A stretch of DNA of 64,000 nucleotides from Acidimicrobiia bacterium (GCA_011523635.1 WTGI01000088.1:1-64000); one strand, 5' to 3'; shown: positions 43,211-52,431, counted from the first letter of the stretch. Notes: generated from the letters alone by a model not told the origin. Numbers and translations are program-made.

Positions 43211-44217
43211 GTGCCCCTCTCCCTGGCCCAAATGGCAGCCTCGTCCGTGAAATGGCAGGCCGCCCGCTGGCCGGCGCCGACATCCAGGAGTGAGGGCGAA
43301 TCGGATCGGCAGGCCGACCGATCCCCTCCGATGGCGCACCGGGGGTGGAAGGGACAGCCGGGCGGCACGTTGGCCATGTCGGGAGGCTGCCCGGGGATCG
43401 AGTAGAGCTTGGTTCGCCTTTGCTGTATCGACGGGATGGATGCCAGCAGGCTGATGGTGTACGGATGACGGGGGCGGGAAAAGATGTCACCTATACGTCC
43501 CTCCTCCATTATCCGACCGGCGTACATCACTATCACCCGGTCGGCAATCTGGGAGACCAGCCCCAGGTCGTGGGTGATCAGGATGGAAGCCGCCCCCGTC
43601 TCCTGGCGGGCTGCCTTGAGGGTTTCGATCACCTGCGCCTGGATGGTCACGTCCAGGGCCGTGGTGGGTTCGTCGGCGATAAGCAGCTTGGGCCGGTTGG
43701 CCATGGCCATGGCGATCATGGCGCGCTGGCGCATTCCGCCGGAATACTCGTGGGGAAACTGGTTGTAGCGCCGTTCCGGTTGCGGGATCCCCACCATGTC
43801 CAGCAATTCGATGCCGCGCCGGCGGTGATTGGACTTGGAATCGGAAGGATTGTGGGTCCACAGAGCTTCCCGCAGTTGCTCCCCCACCTTGATAACCGGG
43901 TTCAGCGAGGTCATGGGATCCTGGAACACCATGGAGATCTCCTGTCCCCGGATGGAGCGGAGCGCTTCCGTGGACAGGGGTAGCAGGTCCTGGCCTTCGA
44001 AGAGAGCCCTTCCGCCGGCAATCTCCCCCGGGGGTTTGGGGATGAGTCCCAGGATGCTCAGCACCGTCACCGTCTTGCCGGACCCGGACTCGCCGACTAT
44101 TCCGAGGGTCTCCCCGGTGTTGAGGGAGAAGCTCACGCCATTGACGGCATTGATCACCTGATCAGGCATATTGAACCGGACCGAGAGGTTCTCGACGGTT
44201 AGCAACGGAACTGGCAT
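43207..44217 (-). CDS. Oligopeptide-type ABC transporter ATP-binding protein (OppD/DppD family)
   Basis: The 336-residue ATPase has Walker A GESGSGKTV, signature YSGGMRQRAMIAMAMA, Walker B LLIADEPTTALD, and the C-terminal peptide-transporter extension GCPFHPRCAIGGDRSAC with its cysteines. It is the first of two ATPase genes and follows the binding protein after a 95-bp gap with a strong hairpin. Confidence 0.95.
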   Translation of the reverse strand: MPVPLLTVENLSVRFNMPDQVINAVNGVSFSLNTGETLGIVGESGSGKTVTVLSILGLIPKPPGEIAGGRALFEGQDLLPLSTEALRSIRGQEISMVFQDPMTSLNPVIKVGEQLREALWTHNPSDSKSNHRRRGIELLDMVGIPQPERRYNQFPHEYSGGMRQRAMIAMAMANRPKLLIADEPTTALDVTIQAQVIETLKAARQETGAASILITHDLGLVSQIADRVIVMYAGRIMEEGRIGDIFSRPRHPYTISLLASIPSIQQRRTKLYSIPGQPPDMANVPPGCPFHPRCAIGGDRSACRSDSPSLLDVGAGQRAACHFTDEAAIWARERGT

Positions 44218-44262
44218 CGGGATTGAAGATACCTTGCTGTGCGAAGTTTGGGCGGGAGGAGG

Positions 44263-44288
44263 GGAGGGGACGCCGGAACGTCCCCTCC
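44263..44288 (-). terminator. Hairpin between binding-protein gene and transporter genes
   Basis: GGAGGGGACG and CGTCCCCTCC form a perfect 10-bp stem with a 6-nt loop in the gap after the binding-protein stop. No T tract follows. In ABC operons such hairpins often protect the binding-protein message or cut down transcription of the membrane genes, giving excess binding protein. Confidence 0.65.
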
Positions 44289-44312
44289 TTCCTCAGTTGC
44301 CTTTAGCGGGAT

Positions 44313-46244
44313 TTAGCCACCGTCTGCCAGGTAGACATTGGTGAGGTAGAGGGTCCCTTGTGTGTGCGAGATGAAGCCTTTCACGTCGGGACTGTGGGGT
44401 ATGGGGTTCAGTCGCCCTCCGAGGACGATCTGGGGCTGTTCCTCCATGGCCCACACCTGCAACTGGTAGATGGCTTCCTTGTACTCGGTGTTGGAGGCGA
44501 TGGATCGGGCACTGGCCAGCAACTCGAAGAACTCGGGCTTGTGGTCGATCCATCCCATGGTCTCAACGAAGAGCTTGTTGTAGGGATGGTTCAGCAGGTC
44601 ATACTCGTCCGGCTTGGGCACCATTGCGCACTGGGCCAGGTCGTACAGGTAAAGCTGGTCAGGGTTCTTCGTATGCGTGGGGAGCGTTCTGTCAACATAG
44701 GTCGCCACGTCCATGATGTTCAGCTCGATCTGGATGTTCAAGCCGGTTTTCAGTTGCTCCTGAACGGCCTCGGCCAGCCAGGTGTGCTCGATGTTAGTAG
44801 CGCAAACTATCATCTCCCCGCCGTCGAAGCCGTCGGCATACCCCGCACTCGCGAGAAGGGCCTTCGCTCCCTCGACGTCAGGAGCGTTGTATGAGGCCGC
44901 GTCCGGGTTGAAGAACTGCGCGTTGCTCTCCATGGGGTTGGAAATAACCTGCATGTGGCCCAGCAGGGTTCGTTGCAGCGCAGGGCGATCAATCGCCATG
45001 CTGACCGCCTGGCGCACCAGGGGATTCGACCAGATGTCCCTGCGGGTGTTGACGTGGAAGTGATACAGGCCGGTGTTCCCCGATGGAGGACTGGCGATTA
45101 CCATGCCCGCTTCGCTGAGGGCTGCCAACTCGGGCAACGGACCCTGGGCCAGCATGTGGACCTCGCCGGATCGAAGCTGAAGCGACTGGACGCTCTCATC
45201 AGGAACGGTGACGTACTCGATCCTGTCCAGGTAAGCCTCGCCCCAGTAGTCGGGGAAGCGCTCTATGACAACCTTTTGGTTTTTCTCCCAGGAGACGAAC
45301 CTGTACGGGCCGGTGCCGATAGGCGTCGCGTTCAAGTCGATGTCCTCGGCAGGCGATATATACACGTCGATCAGCGTGCTGTGCAATATGCGATCCGGCT
45401 CTGAGAGTCGAACCTCCACGGTGAGGTCGCCAGTCGCTACGACTTCCGCGACTCGAGTCAGCAAGGAAGATGTCCTTCCCGCCCCGGGCTCCTGCGCGCG
45501 TTCGATTGAGCGAACAACGTCAACGGCGTCCAGATCCGAGCCGTCGTGAAAGACCACGTCCTGACGAATATGGAATTCATGCGTCAGACCGTCTTCTGAG
45601 ACATTCCAGTGAGTGGCCAGCAAAGGCCTGATCTCGTAGGTGTTCAGGTCGAACTCAACCAGGGTTTCATACATGTTGGTGACGACGTTGCGGCCAGCTG
45701 TGGATCCGTACCGGTTGGGATGCATTTGGTTTGGATCGGCCGTTTGGGCGATGACGAGAGTCCCACCACGGGGAATCTCCGCTGCCATGGCGGCCTCTTC
45801 CAACTCCTTCTCGGCCATGGCCGCTGCCTCTTCGGCTTCGGCTACCATCGCTTCGGCTTCGGCTGCGGCCGCTTCGGCTTCGGCTGCGGCCGCTTCGGCT
45901 TCGGCTGCGGCCGCTTCGGCCTCAGCCAACGCTTCCATGGCTGCTTCATCGCCTTCTTCGGCGGCCATCTTGGTGTCTTCCAGTTCCGCCATGGCCGCAT
46001 CCAGGGCAGCTTGCGCTTCGGCAGCTTCCTCGGCCGCGGCTTCGGCTTCGGCCGCCGCGGCGGCGGCTGCCGCCTGTGCTTCGCTTGCCTGTGCTTCGGC
46101 CGCGGCGCGGGCTTCGGCTTCGGCTTCGGCCGCCGCTTCGGCTGATGCCGCCGCCGCAGCCGCGGCATCAGCTTCCGAAGTGTCCTCTCCACAGGCCATC
46201 GCAACCATGGCCAGGACCGCCAGCAGTGCGATAAGTCTCTTCAT
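44313..46244 (-). CDS. Peptide/nickel-type solute-binding lipoprotein with Ala/Glu coiled-coil spacer
   Basis: The 643-residue protein has a lipoprotein signal (MKRLIALLAVLAMVAMAC). Then come about 130 residues made almost only of Ala and Glu with a few Met, Asp and Lys (about 22-155), forming an uninterrupted helix or coiled coil. An SBP_bac_5 domain follows (about 160-640; GGTLVIAQTADPNQMHPNRYG, AVSMAIDRPAL). The DNA of the spacer has a 21-bp tandem repeat. The ATG at 46244 has AAAGGAG upstream. It heads the ABC operon and is divergent from the dimethylformamidase-like genes. Ligand unknown. Confidence 0.93.
   Translation of the reverse strand: MKRLIALLAVLAMVAMACGEDTSEADAAAAAAASAEAAAEAEAEARAAAEAQASEAQAAAAAAAAEAEAAAEEAAEAQAALDAAMAELEDTKMAAEEGDEAAMEALAEAEAAAAEAEAAAAEAEAAAAEAEAMVAEAEEAAAMAEKELEEAAMAAEIPRGGTLVIAQTADPNQMHPNRYGSTAGRNVVTNMYETLVEFDLNTYEIRPLLATHWNVSEDGLTHEFHIRQDVVFHDGSDLDAVDVVRSIERAQEPGAGRTSSLLTRVAEVVATGDLTVEVRLSEPDRILHSTLIDVYISPAEDIDLNATPIGTGPYRFVSWEKNQKVVIERFPDYWGEAYLDRIEYVTVPDESVQSLQLRSGEVHMLAQGPLPELAALSEAGMVIASPPSGNTGLYHFHVNTRRDIWSNPLVRQAVSMAIDRPALQRTLLGHMQVISNPMESNAQFFNPDAASYNAPDVEGAKALLASAGYADGFDGGEMIVCATNIEHTWLAEAVQEQLKTGLNIQIELNIMDVATYVDRTLPTHTKNPDQLYLYDLAQCAMVPKPDEYDLLNHPYNKLFVETMGWIDHKPEFFELLASARSIASNTEYKEAIYQLQVWAMEEQPQIVLGGRLNPIPHSPDVKGFISHTQGTLYLTNVYLADGG
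45850..45923. repeat. 21-bp tandem repeat within binding-protein coiled coil
   Basis: Three exact 21-bp units (45850-45870, 45871-45891, 45892-45912) plus a partial fourth, each reading GCTTCGGCTTCGGC then TGCGGCC on the plus strand. They encode identical heptads of Ala and Glu on the minus strand. The unit of seven residues fits a coiled-coil heptad, so repeat number could vary while keeping the frame and helix phase. Confidence 0.85.
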
Positions 46245-46411
46245 CAGAATGCTCCTTTGTCGTCGTTCATGTCCATACGCGACAAGACATCTGAGAGCCA
46301 GGATAGGCAATTTGGAGTTTGCGCTTCCCGAAAAAGGGCAAAAAATTACCAAAGCGGCAATTCCCCAGAAAAGGGGGATCCGCCAAAATGTGTACCATGG
46401 GAGGGTAAGAG
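46245..46411. promoter_or_regulatory. Divergent promoter region of ABC operon and formamidase operon
   Basis: This 167-bp spacer lies between divergent starts. It contains two short inverted repeats on an A-rich background: CCCGAAAAAGGG near 46328 and TCCCCAGAAAAGGGGGA near 46362. GGGAGGGTAAGAG is the ribosome binding site before 46412. The hairpins could be operators or transcript leader structures; no known riboswitch is recognised. Confidence 0.45.
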
Positions 46412-46750
46412 ATGTCCGACTTTCTGAAACGCCCCAGACTTCCTGCCGGCATCGACGGTTCCCGCCGCGATCTGTGGGAGGAATTCCGGCGACAGCCGTT
46501 CGGCAAGCACTCTCCCGACCTGCATGCGCTGCTGGAATACATGCGCGGCGGTCCCATCACCGGCAAGTACTTCCTGAAGCTGACCGGCCCTCATTCGGAG
46601 TGGACGCTGGCCCGTTTCAGCGACACCTACCCATTGACCACCGAGACTCTGCCCGAGCACGTCTTCACCACCATCGAAGACGCCGAGTACTTCGTGTTCC
46701 GCCGCCGCTGGGAGGAGATGTTCGGCGCCGACCCGGGAGCGGAGTCGTGA
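46412..46750 (+). CDS. N,N-dimethylformamidase small subunit-like protein
   Basis: This 112-residue protein (SPDLHALLEYMRGGPITGKYFLKLTGPHSEWTLARFSDTYPL, then FRRRWEEMFG) matches in size and position the small alpha subunit of N,N-dimethylformamidase, about 130 residues in Paracoccus and Alcaligenes. Its stop overlaps the start of the large subunit gene (GTGA). The identification rests mainly on the large subunit. The small subunit is helical and packs against the large one in the known enzyme. Confidence 0.75.
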   Translation: MSDFLKRPRLPAGIDGSRRDLWEEFRRQPFGKHSPDLHALLEYMRGGPITGKYFLKLTGPHSEWTLARFSDTYPLTTETLPEHVFTTIEDAEYFVFRRRWEEMFGADPGAES

Positions 46751-49032
46751 GCTTCAAGGCCGCGGTCATGGGATATGCGGACCGCCAGAGCCTGCGGCCG
46801 GGAGAGCGCATCGAGTTCAAGGTGAGCGCCCTGGGTCCCGAGACCTACCGGGCTGACATCGTGCGGCTGATCGCTCCGGAGGTGGGTCTGGGCGACGACT
46901 GTCCGGACTTCTGCGAGATCGAACTCGGTACCGAGGTCTGCGGTGACTATCCAACGGAGTGGCAGCCCATCCATCCCGGCTCGGCGATCCGGGTCCCGAT
47001 GCCGGAGGGTCTTCCCCTGGGTGGGGGCATCACCCTCAGCGCCAACATCTTTCCCACCCTGGCATCGGCGGGTCGCCAGGGCATCCTGGGCACCCACAGT
47101 CCCACCGACGATTCGGGCCTCAGCCTGATCCTTGAGGACGGGGCGCTTGCCCTGGCGGTCGGAGGTGGGCGGTCCACGGCCATCGTGACCAGTTCGATTG
47201 CCCCGGTGGAGCACCGCTGGACGGCGGTGGCCGTCACCTATGAGCCTGACGGCGGCACGGTGGAGTTCCACGCCCGGGGAATGGAGACCCATCGCCTCGA
47301 ATCCGCCCTGTCATCCCGAGAGCGGATGGAGGGGGCGGCGCCTGGCGCATCGGGAGGAAGCCACTTCCACATAGGCGCCGTCCGGGCCGTGGACGACCGC
47401 GGCGTTGAGCACACCGTGCTCTCTTTCAATGGCCGGATCGAGAGGCCCCGGGTCTACGCCCGACTGCTGGATGGTGAGGACATCTCCCTCCTTTCGCAGG
47501 TGGCCGGTCCGGCGCCGGTGGGAGGAGCGCATGCAGACTGGGACTTCTCGATCGGTATCGACACCGATTCGGTCACCGACGTGTCGGGCAACGGCCGTCA
47601 CGGAGAGACGGTCAACCTGCCCACCCGCGCGGTGGGAGGGTCCAACTGGGCCGGTGAGACCGACAACTGGCAACTGCGGACCGAGCAGTACGGCGCCATC
47701 CACTTCCACGACGACGACGTCGATGACGCCCGGTGGCGGACCAGTTTCACGCTGGTGGTACCCGAGGACTGGAAGAGCGGATGCTATGCGGCCCGCCTGC
47801 GGGCCGAGGACGCCGAGTTCTACGTGCCCTTCGTGGTGCGGCCGACTCCCGGCAGGGAGGCCGATGCGGTGTTGCTGCTGGCCACCGCCACCTACGGCGC
47901 CTACGCCAACCTGAGGCTTCGGGTCGTCTTCCCCTGGAACGAGTTGATCCACGGCCGGTTGACGGTGCTGGACGACACCGATCTGCTGATGCTCCGGTTC
48001 CCCGAGATCGGCTCCTCCACCTACGACAGCCACACCGACGGGAGCACCGTTGTCTATGCCTCGATGCGGCGCCCGGTCACCAATTTCCGTCCGAAGGGCC
48101 GCATCTACAAGTTCTGCCAGGACATGCTGCTGGTCTCCTGGCTCGAGGAGGACGGATACGAATACGACGTGATCACCGACGAGGACGTGCACCGCGAGGG
48201 CCTGTCTGCCCTGGAACCCTACCGGGTGGTCATCACCAGTTCCCATCCCGAATATTTCAGCACCCGGATGTTCGACGCCACCGAGGACCATGTCAGGCAG
48301 GGAGGGCGGATGATGTACCTTGGAGGCAACGGCTGGTACTGGGTGACCGGTTATCACCCCACCCGCTCGGGAATCGTGGAGGTCCGCCGGCCCGACGCTC
48401 CCCGCCTGTGGGCGGCCGACGTCAGCCAGGGGCATCTCTCGTTCACCGGGGAGCGGGCCGGTACCTGGTCCTGGGCGGGCCGTCCCCCCGAGACCTTACT
48501 GGGGGTGTGTTTCATCACCCAGGGGTTCGACGAGTGCTCCTACTACCGGCGCACCCCTGCTTCCCAGGACGAGCGGGCCGCCTTCATCTTCGAGGGAGTG
48601 GACGACGAACTCATCGGCGACTTCGGTTTGCTCATGGGCGGGGCGGCCGGATACGAGATCGACCGCGCCGACGCCCTGATGGGCACCCCCCGGCACGCAT
48701 TGGTGGTCGCCTCCTCGGAGGGGCACTCTAACCTGTACGACCTGATGGTTACCTCCCTGGTCGATACGTTGCCGCCCAGCAATCCCGATGATCCCGACCG
48801 CATCCGGGCCGACATGGTGTTCTACGAGACCGCCGGGGGCGGTGCGGTGTTCTCGGTGGGCTCGATCGCCTGGTCTGGGAGCCTCAGCGCCGCGGGCTAC
48901 GACAACAACGTGGCGGCGGTGAGCCGTAACGTCCTCAACCGCTTCCTGGATCCCGAGCCCTTCCAGATGCCCGCCGAAATGATCTCGGGCTTCGGGTCCG
49001 AAGAAACCGCCGACGGATGGGGACCGGTATGA
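46747..49032 (+). CDS. N,N-dimethylformamidase large (beta) subunit-like protein
   Basis: The 761-residue protein has almost the same length as DmfA2 (762). It has an N-terminal concanavalin-type sandwich (about 150-260; FHIGAVRAVDDRG, FNGRIERPRVYARLLDGED, WDFSIGIDTDSVTDVSGNGRHG) and a C-terminal alpha/beta glutaminase-like domain (TATYGAYANLR, GGRMMYLGGNGWYWV). Known DMFase binds iron through two Tyr and one Glu. Candidates here are Tyr386 (or 383), Tyr426 in TYDSHTDGS and Glu502 in SHPEYFSTRMF, with spacing close to that reported. The enzyme hydrolyses N-alkylformamides to amine and formate; the natural substrate here may differ. GTG start overlaps the small subunit gene. Confidence 0.85.
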   Translation: MSFKAAVMGYADRQSLRPGERIEFKVSALGPETYRADIVRLIAPEVGLGDDCPDFCEIELGTEVCGDYPTEWQPIHPGSAIRVPMPEGLPLGGGITLSANIFPTLASAGRQGILGTHSPTDDSGLSLILEDGALALAVGGGRSTAIVTSSIAPVEHRWTAVAVTYEPDGGTVEFHARGMETHRLESALSSRERMEGAAPGASGGSHFHIGAVRAVDDRGVEHTVLSFNGRIERPRVYARLLDGEDISLLSQVAGPAPVGGAHADWDFSIGIDTDSVTDVSGNGRHGETVNLPTRAVGGSNWAGETDNWQLRTEQYGAIHFHDDDVDDARWRTSFTLVVPEDWKSGCYAARLRAEDAEFYVPFVVRPTPGREADAVLLLATATYGAYANLRLRVVFPWNELIHGRLTVLDDTDLLMLRFPEIGSSTYDSHTDGSTVVYASMRRPVTNFRPKGRIYKFCQDMLLVSWLEEDGYEYDVITDEDVHREGLSALEPYRVVITSSHPEYFSTRMFDATEDHVRQGGRMMYLGGNGWYWVTGYHPTRSGIVEVRRPDAPRLWAADVSQGHLSFTGERAGTWSWAGRPPETLLGVCFITQGFDECSYYRRTPASQDERAAFIFEGVDDELIGDFGLLMGGAAGYEIDRADALMGTPRHALVVASSEGHSNLYDLMVTSLVDTLPPSNPDDPDRIRADMVFYETAGGGAVFSVGSIAWSGSLSAAGYDNNVAAVSRNVLNRFLDPEPFQMPAEMISGFGSEETADGWGPV

Positions 49033-49802
49033 CTGCACAGGACTGGTCGCTGGGCGCAGGTCTCCAAGACCGGGCAGTGCTGGTGACCGGAGCGGCGAGC
49101 GGCATCGGTAGGGCGACCGCCCAGGTCATGGCCACCCTGGGCGCCAGGGTGGCGGCATTGGACGTTCAGGAAACGGTGCGGGAGGTGGTGGCAGAACTGG
49201 AGGACCCCGGGAGACATCTGCCGCTGGTCTTCGATCTGGCTGACAGCGGGTCGATGCCGACGATGGTGGCCGACATCGAGGCACGGCTGGGCCCTCTGTG
49301 GGTGCTGGCTCATGTGGCGGCGTACCTGAGGCGCAAGGATTTGGGAGATGTGACCGAGGAGGACTGGGACGCTCAACTGGATGTGAACCTGAAGGGGTCG
49401 TTCTTTCTCAACAAGGCGGTTGGAGAGGCGATGATCGCCACCGGCAGAGGGGGGCGCATCATCAACTTCACCTCCGGAGCTTGGCTGACCGGACCGGTGC
49501 ATGGCAGCCACATCTACGTGGCCAGCAAGGGGGGCGTGGTCTCCATGACCCGGGGGTTTGCCCGGGCCTACGGTCCTCATGACATTCTGGTGAACTGCGT
49601 GGCGCCCGGGCAGGTAGACACGCCCATGCAGCACATTGACGCTCCCCCCGAAATCGTGGCGGCCGGAGTCGAGCAATGCCCACTGGGGCGGATGGGACGA
49701 CCCGAGGAGTTGGCCCGGGTGGTGGCCTTCCTGGCTTCCGAACACGCCAGTTTCGTCAGTGGCGCCACCATCAACGTGAGCGGCGCGCTGACGATGTACT
49801 AG
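49029..49802 (+). CDS. Short-chain dehydrogenase/reductase of the formamidase operon
   Basis: The 257-residue SDR has TGAASGIGRATA, the NxA(G)-region AHVAAYLRRKD, the active-site Ser in INFTSGAW, YVASK and PGQVDTPM. The ATG at 49029 overlaps the large subunit stop (ATGA), so it is coupled to the formamidase genes and probably acts on a linked metabolite. Its stop TAG abuts the stop of the convergent lipoprotein gene (TAGCTA), with no spacer. Confidence 0.92.
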   Translation: MTAQDWSLGAGLQDRAVLVTGAASGIGRATAQVMATLGARVAALDVQETVREVVAELEDPGRHLPLVFDLADSGSMPTMVADIEARLGPLWVLAHVAAYLRRKDLGDVTEEDWDAQLDVNLKGSFFLNKAVGEAMIATGRGGRIINFTSGAWLTGPVHGSHIYVASKGGVVSMTRGFARAYGPHDILVNCVAPGQVDTPMQHIDAPPEIVAAGVEQCPLGRMGRPEELARVVAFLASEHASFVSGATINVSGALTMY

Positions 49803-50372
49803 CTAGCTGCCGACTGTCATGCCCCCGGCATCGGCATACGGCCCGTGGAACGTCACGTCCACCCCGTTCTCGATCCTGAGGAAGGTCCGATCGTCGAGGG
49901 TCGACTGCTCCTCAGAGGTGAGATCGTCCTTGATGGCCAGGTCGGCGGCCGCCCGATCGTCCACGACGATGGCCGTGTTGGGGGAATACGTATCCACGAT
50001 GTCGTAGACCAGGTTCTCCAACTGGACGGTGGAATAGGCGCCGGGCTCGACCAGGATCACAAGAGTGGTGCGATCATCGACAATGAGTCGGTGTATCACC
50101 TCGTAGGGTGGGATGGCCGGTGGCAGGGTGGTGTCCGGCCCCTCCTCCTGAGAGTCGTCCCCACCCTCCGGCTCGACAGCGTCCTCCGCGGCAGACACCG
50201 TGGTGACCGACGTATCGGCGCCGGATTCCACCATTTCGGTTACCGAGGTACTGGTGGTGAGAGAAGCGCCTGCTGGAGCTGCGGTCGTTTCGGACGTGGA
50301 GTCATCCCCGCCGCAGGCGGCGAGCGCCAGGACAACCGCGATAACCGGTACGGCCCTTCGAGCAGCCATCAT
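49803..50372 (-). CDS. Lipoprotein with Thr/Ser/Glu-rich spacer, unrecognised
   Basis: The 189-residue protein has a lipoprotein signal (VPVIAVVLALAAC), a long low-complexity spacer rich in Thr, Ser, Glu and Asp, and a C-terminal domain of about 100 residues (YEVIHRLIVDDRTTLVILVEPGAYSTVQLENLVYDIV broken by Pro-rich turns). The C-terminal domain looks like a compact alpha/beta fold. The ATG at 50372 is preferred; an upstream start would add ten residues. Function unknown. Confidence 0.72.
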   Translation of the reverse strand: MMAARRAVPVIAVVLALAACGGDDSTSETTAAPAGASLTTSTSVTEMVESGADTSVTTVSAAEDAVEPEGGDDSQEEGPDTTLPPAIPPYEVIHRLIVDDRTTLVILVEPGAYSTVQLENLVYDIVDTYSPNTAIVVDDRAAADLAIKDDLTSEEQSTLDDRTFLRIENGVDVTFHGPYADAGGMTVGS

Positions 50373-50484
50373 CGCATCAGTCCTTGATCGCCTTCCGCCC
50401 AAAGGCTAACCCTGTCCGGTGCCGTATTGACACACTTCGGTGACTCGAACTCCCAGGACCCGCCATGCCGGGCAAAGACCTTGG

Positions 50485-52197
50485 TCAACCACCCCGCCAT
50501 CCGTTGGTGATCGGCAGGCGACGATCACGCCCGAACGCCTTGGGGGTTATCTTCACTCCCGGCGGGGCTTGGCGGCGCTTGTACTCGTTGCGATCCACCA
50601 TGGCCGCGACCCGGGTGACGATCTCCCGGTCGAACCCGGCATCCACTATCGCATCGATGGAGCGATCCTCCTCGATGTAGGCGGTGAGCACCTGATCGAG
50701 CACCTCGTAGGGCGGAAGGCTGTCGGTGTCGAGCTGGCCGGGCCTCAGTTCGGCGGACGGCGGCTTCCGGATTATCTCTTCGGGGATCACCTCTTCGGCG
50801 CGGTTGCGCCAGTCGGCCAGTTCGTAGACGGTGGTCTTCAAGACATCCTTCAGGACCGCGTAGCCGCCGGCCATGTCGCCGTACAGCGTCGCATAGCCCA
50901 CCGCCATCTCGGACTTGTTCCCCGTGGCGATGACCATCTCGCCGTGCTTGTTGGATATGCCCATCAGCAGGGTGCCGCGGATCCGGGGCTGGAGGTTCTC
51001 CTCCGCGACCCCGAACTCGCTGCTCGCGAACACGGCTTCGAGCGCGTCCCGGTATCCGTCGAACAAGTCGCCGATGGCGATACGATCAAGACGGATTCCC
51101 AGCCGGCGCGCCAGCTCCTCGGAGTCGCGTATCGATCCCTGGGAGCTGAACTCGGAGGGCATGGTGACGCCCCGGACCGAATCCCGACCGAGCGCATCGA
51201 CGGCGATCACTGCCGTCAGCGCCGAGTCGATGCCCCCCGAGAGACCCACCACCACCTTCGAGAAACCGTTCTTCCTCACGTAGTCACCAAGCCCGAGCAC
51301 GAGCGCTCGATAGATGAGCTCGATGGGTTTCAGGGCGGAAGCGGATCCGGGAGAACGTAGTTCGGAAGGGGGAGCCAGCGGATCAGCCCGGACAACGGTA
51401 GCCTCCGGCTGGCTGCCGACCGCCTCACACACCTCGACGTCGACCACGAACAGGTCCTCCTCGAAGCGCGGGGCCCGGTACTGGATGGAACCCCCCCGGT
51501 CCATCACGATCGACCCGCCGTCGAAGACCAGTTCATCCTGCCCGCCCACCAGGTTGAGATAGACGACGGGCACTCCGGCATTGACCGCTTCCCGCTCGAT
51601 GTGCCGAACCCGCTCAGCGTCCTTAGAGACGTGGAAGGGCGATCCGTTGATGTTGAGAAGCACCTGAGCACCCGCGGCGACCTGAGCAGAAGGTGGTCCA
51701 TCGGGAACCCATATGTCCTCACATATGGAAACTCCTACCACCACACCACCCACGTTCCAGACCGCCCCCGGTACGGAGCCCGCCACGAAGTAGCGTTGTT
51801 CATCGAACACGCCGTAGTTGGGTAAGAGGACTTTGTTGTAGATGCCTCTGATCTGACCTTGGTGGAGTAGGGCCGCCGCGTTCGCTACCGGAAAAGAGTC
51901 ACGACCGTCGGTCGCCGAACCGCCGGGCCGTACCCGATTCACGACCCCCACCACGGTGACCGTCGACCCCGCATAGCCGGCAAGCCGCTCCAGCACGGCC
52001 AGGTTGGCGTCCACGAAACCCCTGCGGATCACCAGGTCCTCGGGTGGATAGCCGGGAATGGCCAACTCGGGCAGGAGCAGCACGTCCGCATGCTCTGCAT
52101 CCGCCCATCTCATAGCGTCTCGAATCCGGGCTTCGTTATAGGCGAGGTCTCCGACCCGGAGGTTGATCTGCGCTCCGGCAACCCGGATGGTCTTCAT
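50485..52197 (-). CDS. nadE: Glutamine-dependent NAD+ synthetase
   Basis: The 570-residue enzyme amidates deamido-NAD using glutamine. The N-terminal nitrilase-type glutaminase domain (1-260) has the Glu in LLLPELAIPGYPPEDL, Lys in GIYNKVLLPNYGVFDE and nucleophilic Cys in VGVSICEDIWVPDG. The C-terminal synthetase domain has the PP-loop GLSGGIDSALTAVIA (Ser320 in SGGIDS) and GNKSEMAVGYATLYGD. Both domains are complete. It stands alone on the minus strand, divergent from hicAB. Confidence 0.97.
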   Translation of the reverse strand: MKTIRVAGAQINLRVGDLAYNEARIRDAMRWADAEHADVLLLPELAIPGYPPEDLVIRRGFVDANLAVLERLAGYAGSTVTVVGVVNRVRPGGSATDGRDSFPVANAAALLHQGQIRGIYNKVLLPNYGVFDEQRYFVAGSVPGAVWNVGGVVVGVSICEDIWVPDGPPSAQVAAGAQVLLNINGSPFHVSKDAERVRHIEREAVNAGVPVVYLNLVGGQDELVFDGGSIVMDRGGSIQYRAPRFEEDLFVVDVEVCEAVGSQPEATVVRADPLAPPSELRSPGSASALKPIELIYRALVLGLGDYVRKNGFSKVVVGLSGGIDSALTAVIAVDALGRDSVRGVTMPSEFSSQGSIRDSEELARRLGIRLDRIAIGDLFDGYRDALEAVFASSEFGVAEENLQPRIRGTLLMGISNKHGEMVIATGNKSEMAVGYATLYGDMAGGYAVLKDVLKTTVYELADWRNRAEEVIPEEIIRKPPSAELRPGQLDTDSLPPYEVLDQVLTAYIEEDRSIDAIVDAGFDREIVTRVAAMVDRNEYKRRQAPPGVKITPKAFGRDRRLPITNGWRGG

Positions 52198-52431
52198 AGT
52201 CCGCGGAGTCTAGGAGCCGCTACGGAGCCGGAGCTTCTGCGTCGCTGGGCACCAGGTTCCCGGCAGCCGCTTCGCGGTATCCCAAAGCTGTCCTCGCGAC
52301 ACCATGATTCTTCCGAATAATATATCGATTAGCTGATGTATCGGTCTGTTTATGTCACATCCATGTCTTAGCATTCGAACAAATGTACGGATATCTACTC
52401 AACTTCGCAGACCACCCGTGGGAACTCGGAT
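52198..52431. promoter_or_regulatory. AT-rich divergent spacer of nadE and hicAB
   Basis: This 234-bp spacer includes an AT-rich segment (about 52308-52400; AATAATATATCGATT) likely to hold the hicAB promoter and operator. CGAACAAATGTACG at 52376-52389 differs by one base in the core from a LexA box (GTAC instead of GTTC). No Shine-Dalgarno sequence is evident before hicA. Confidence 0.4.

Noticed and set aside
45640-46746. Long plus-strand open frame running into the formamidase large subunit
   Set aside because: The upstream part is the antisense of the Ala/Glu repeat in the binding protein and of its signal region. The large subunit begins at GTG 46747, overlapping the small subunit gene.
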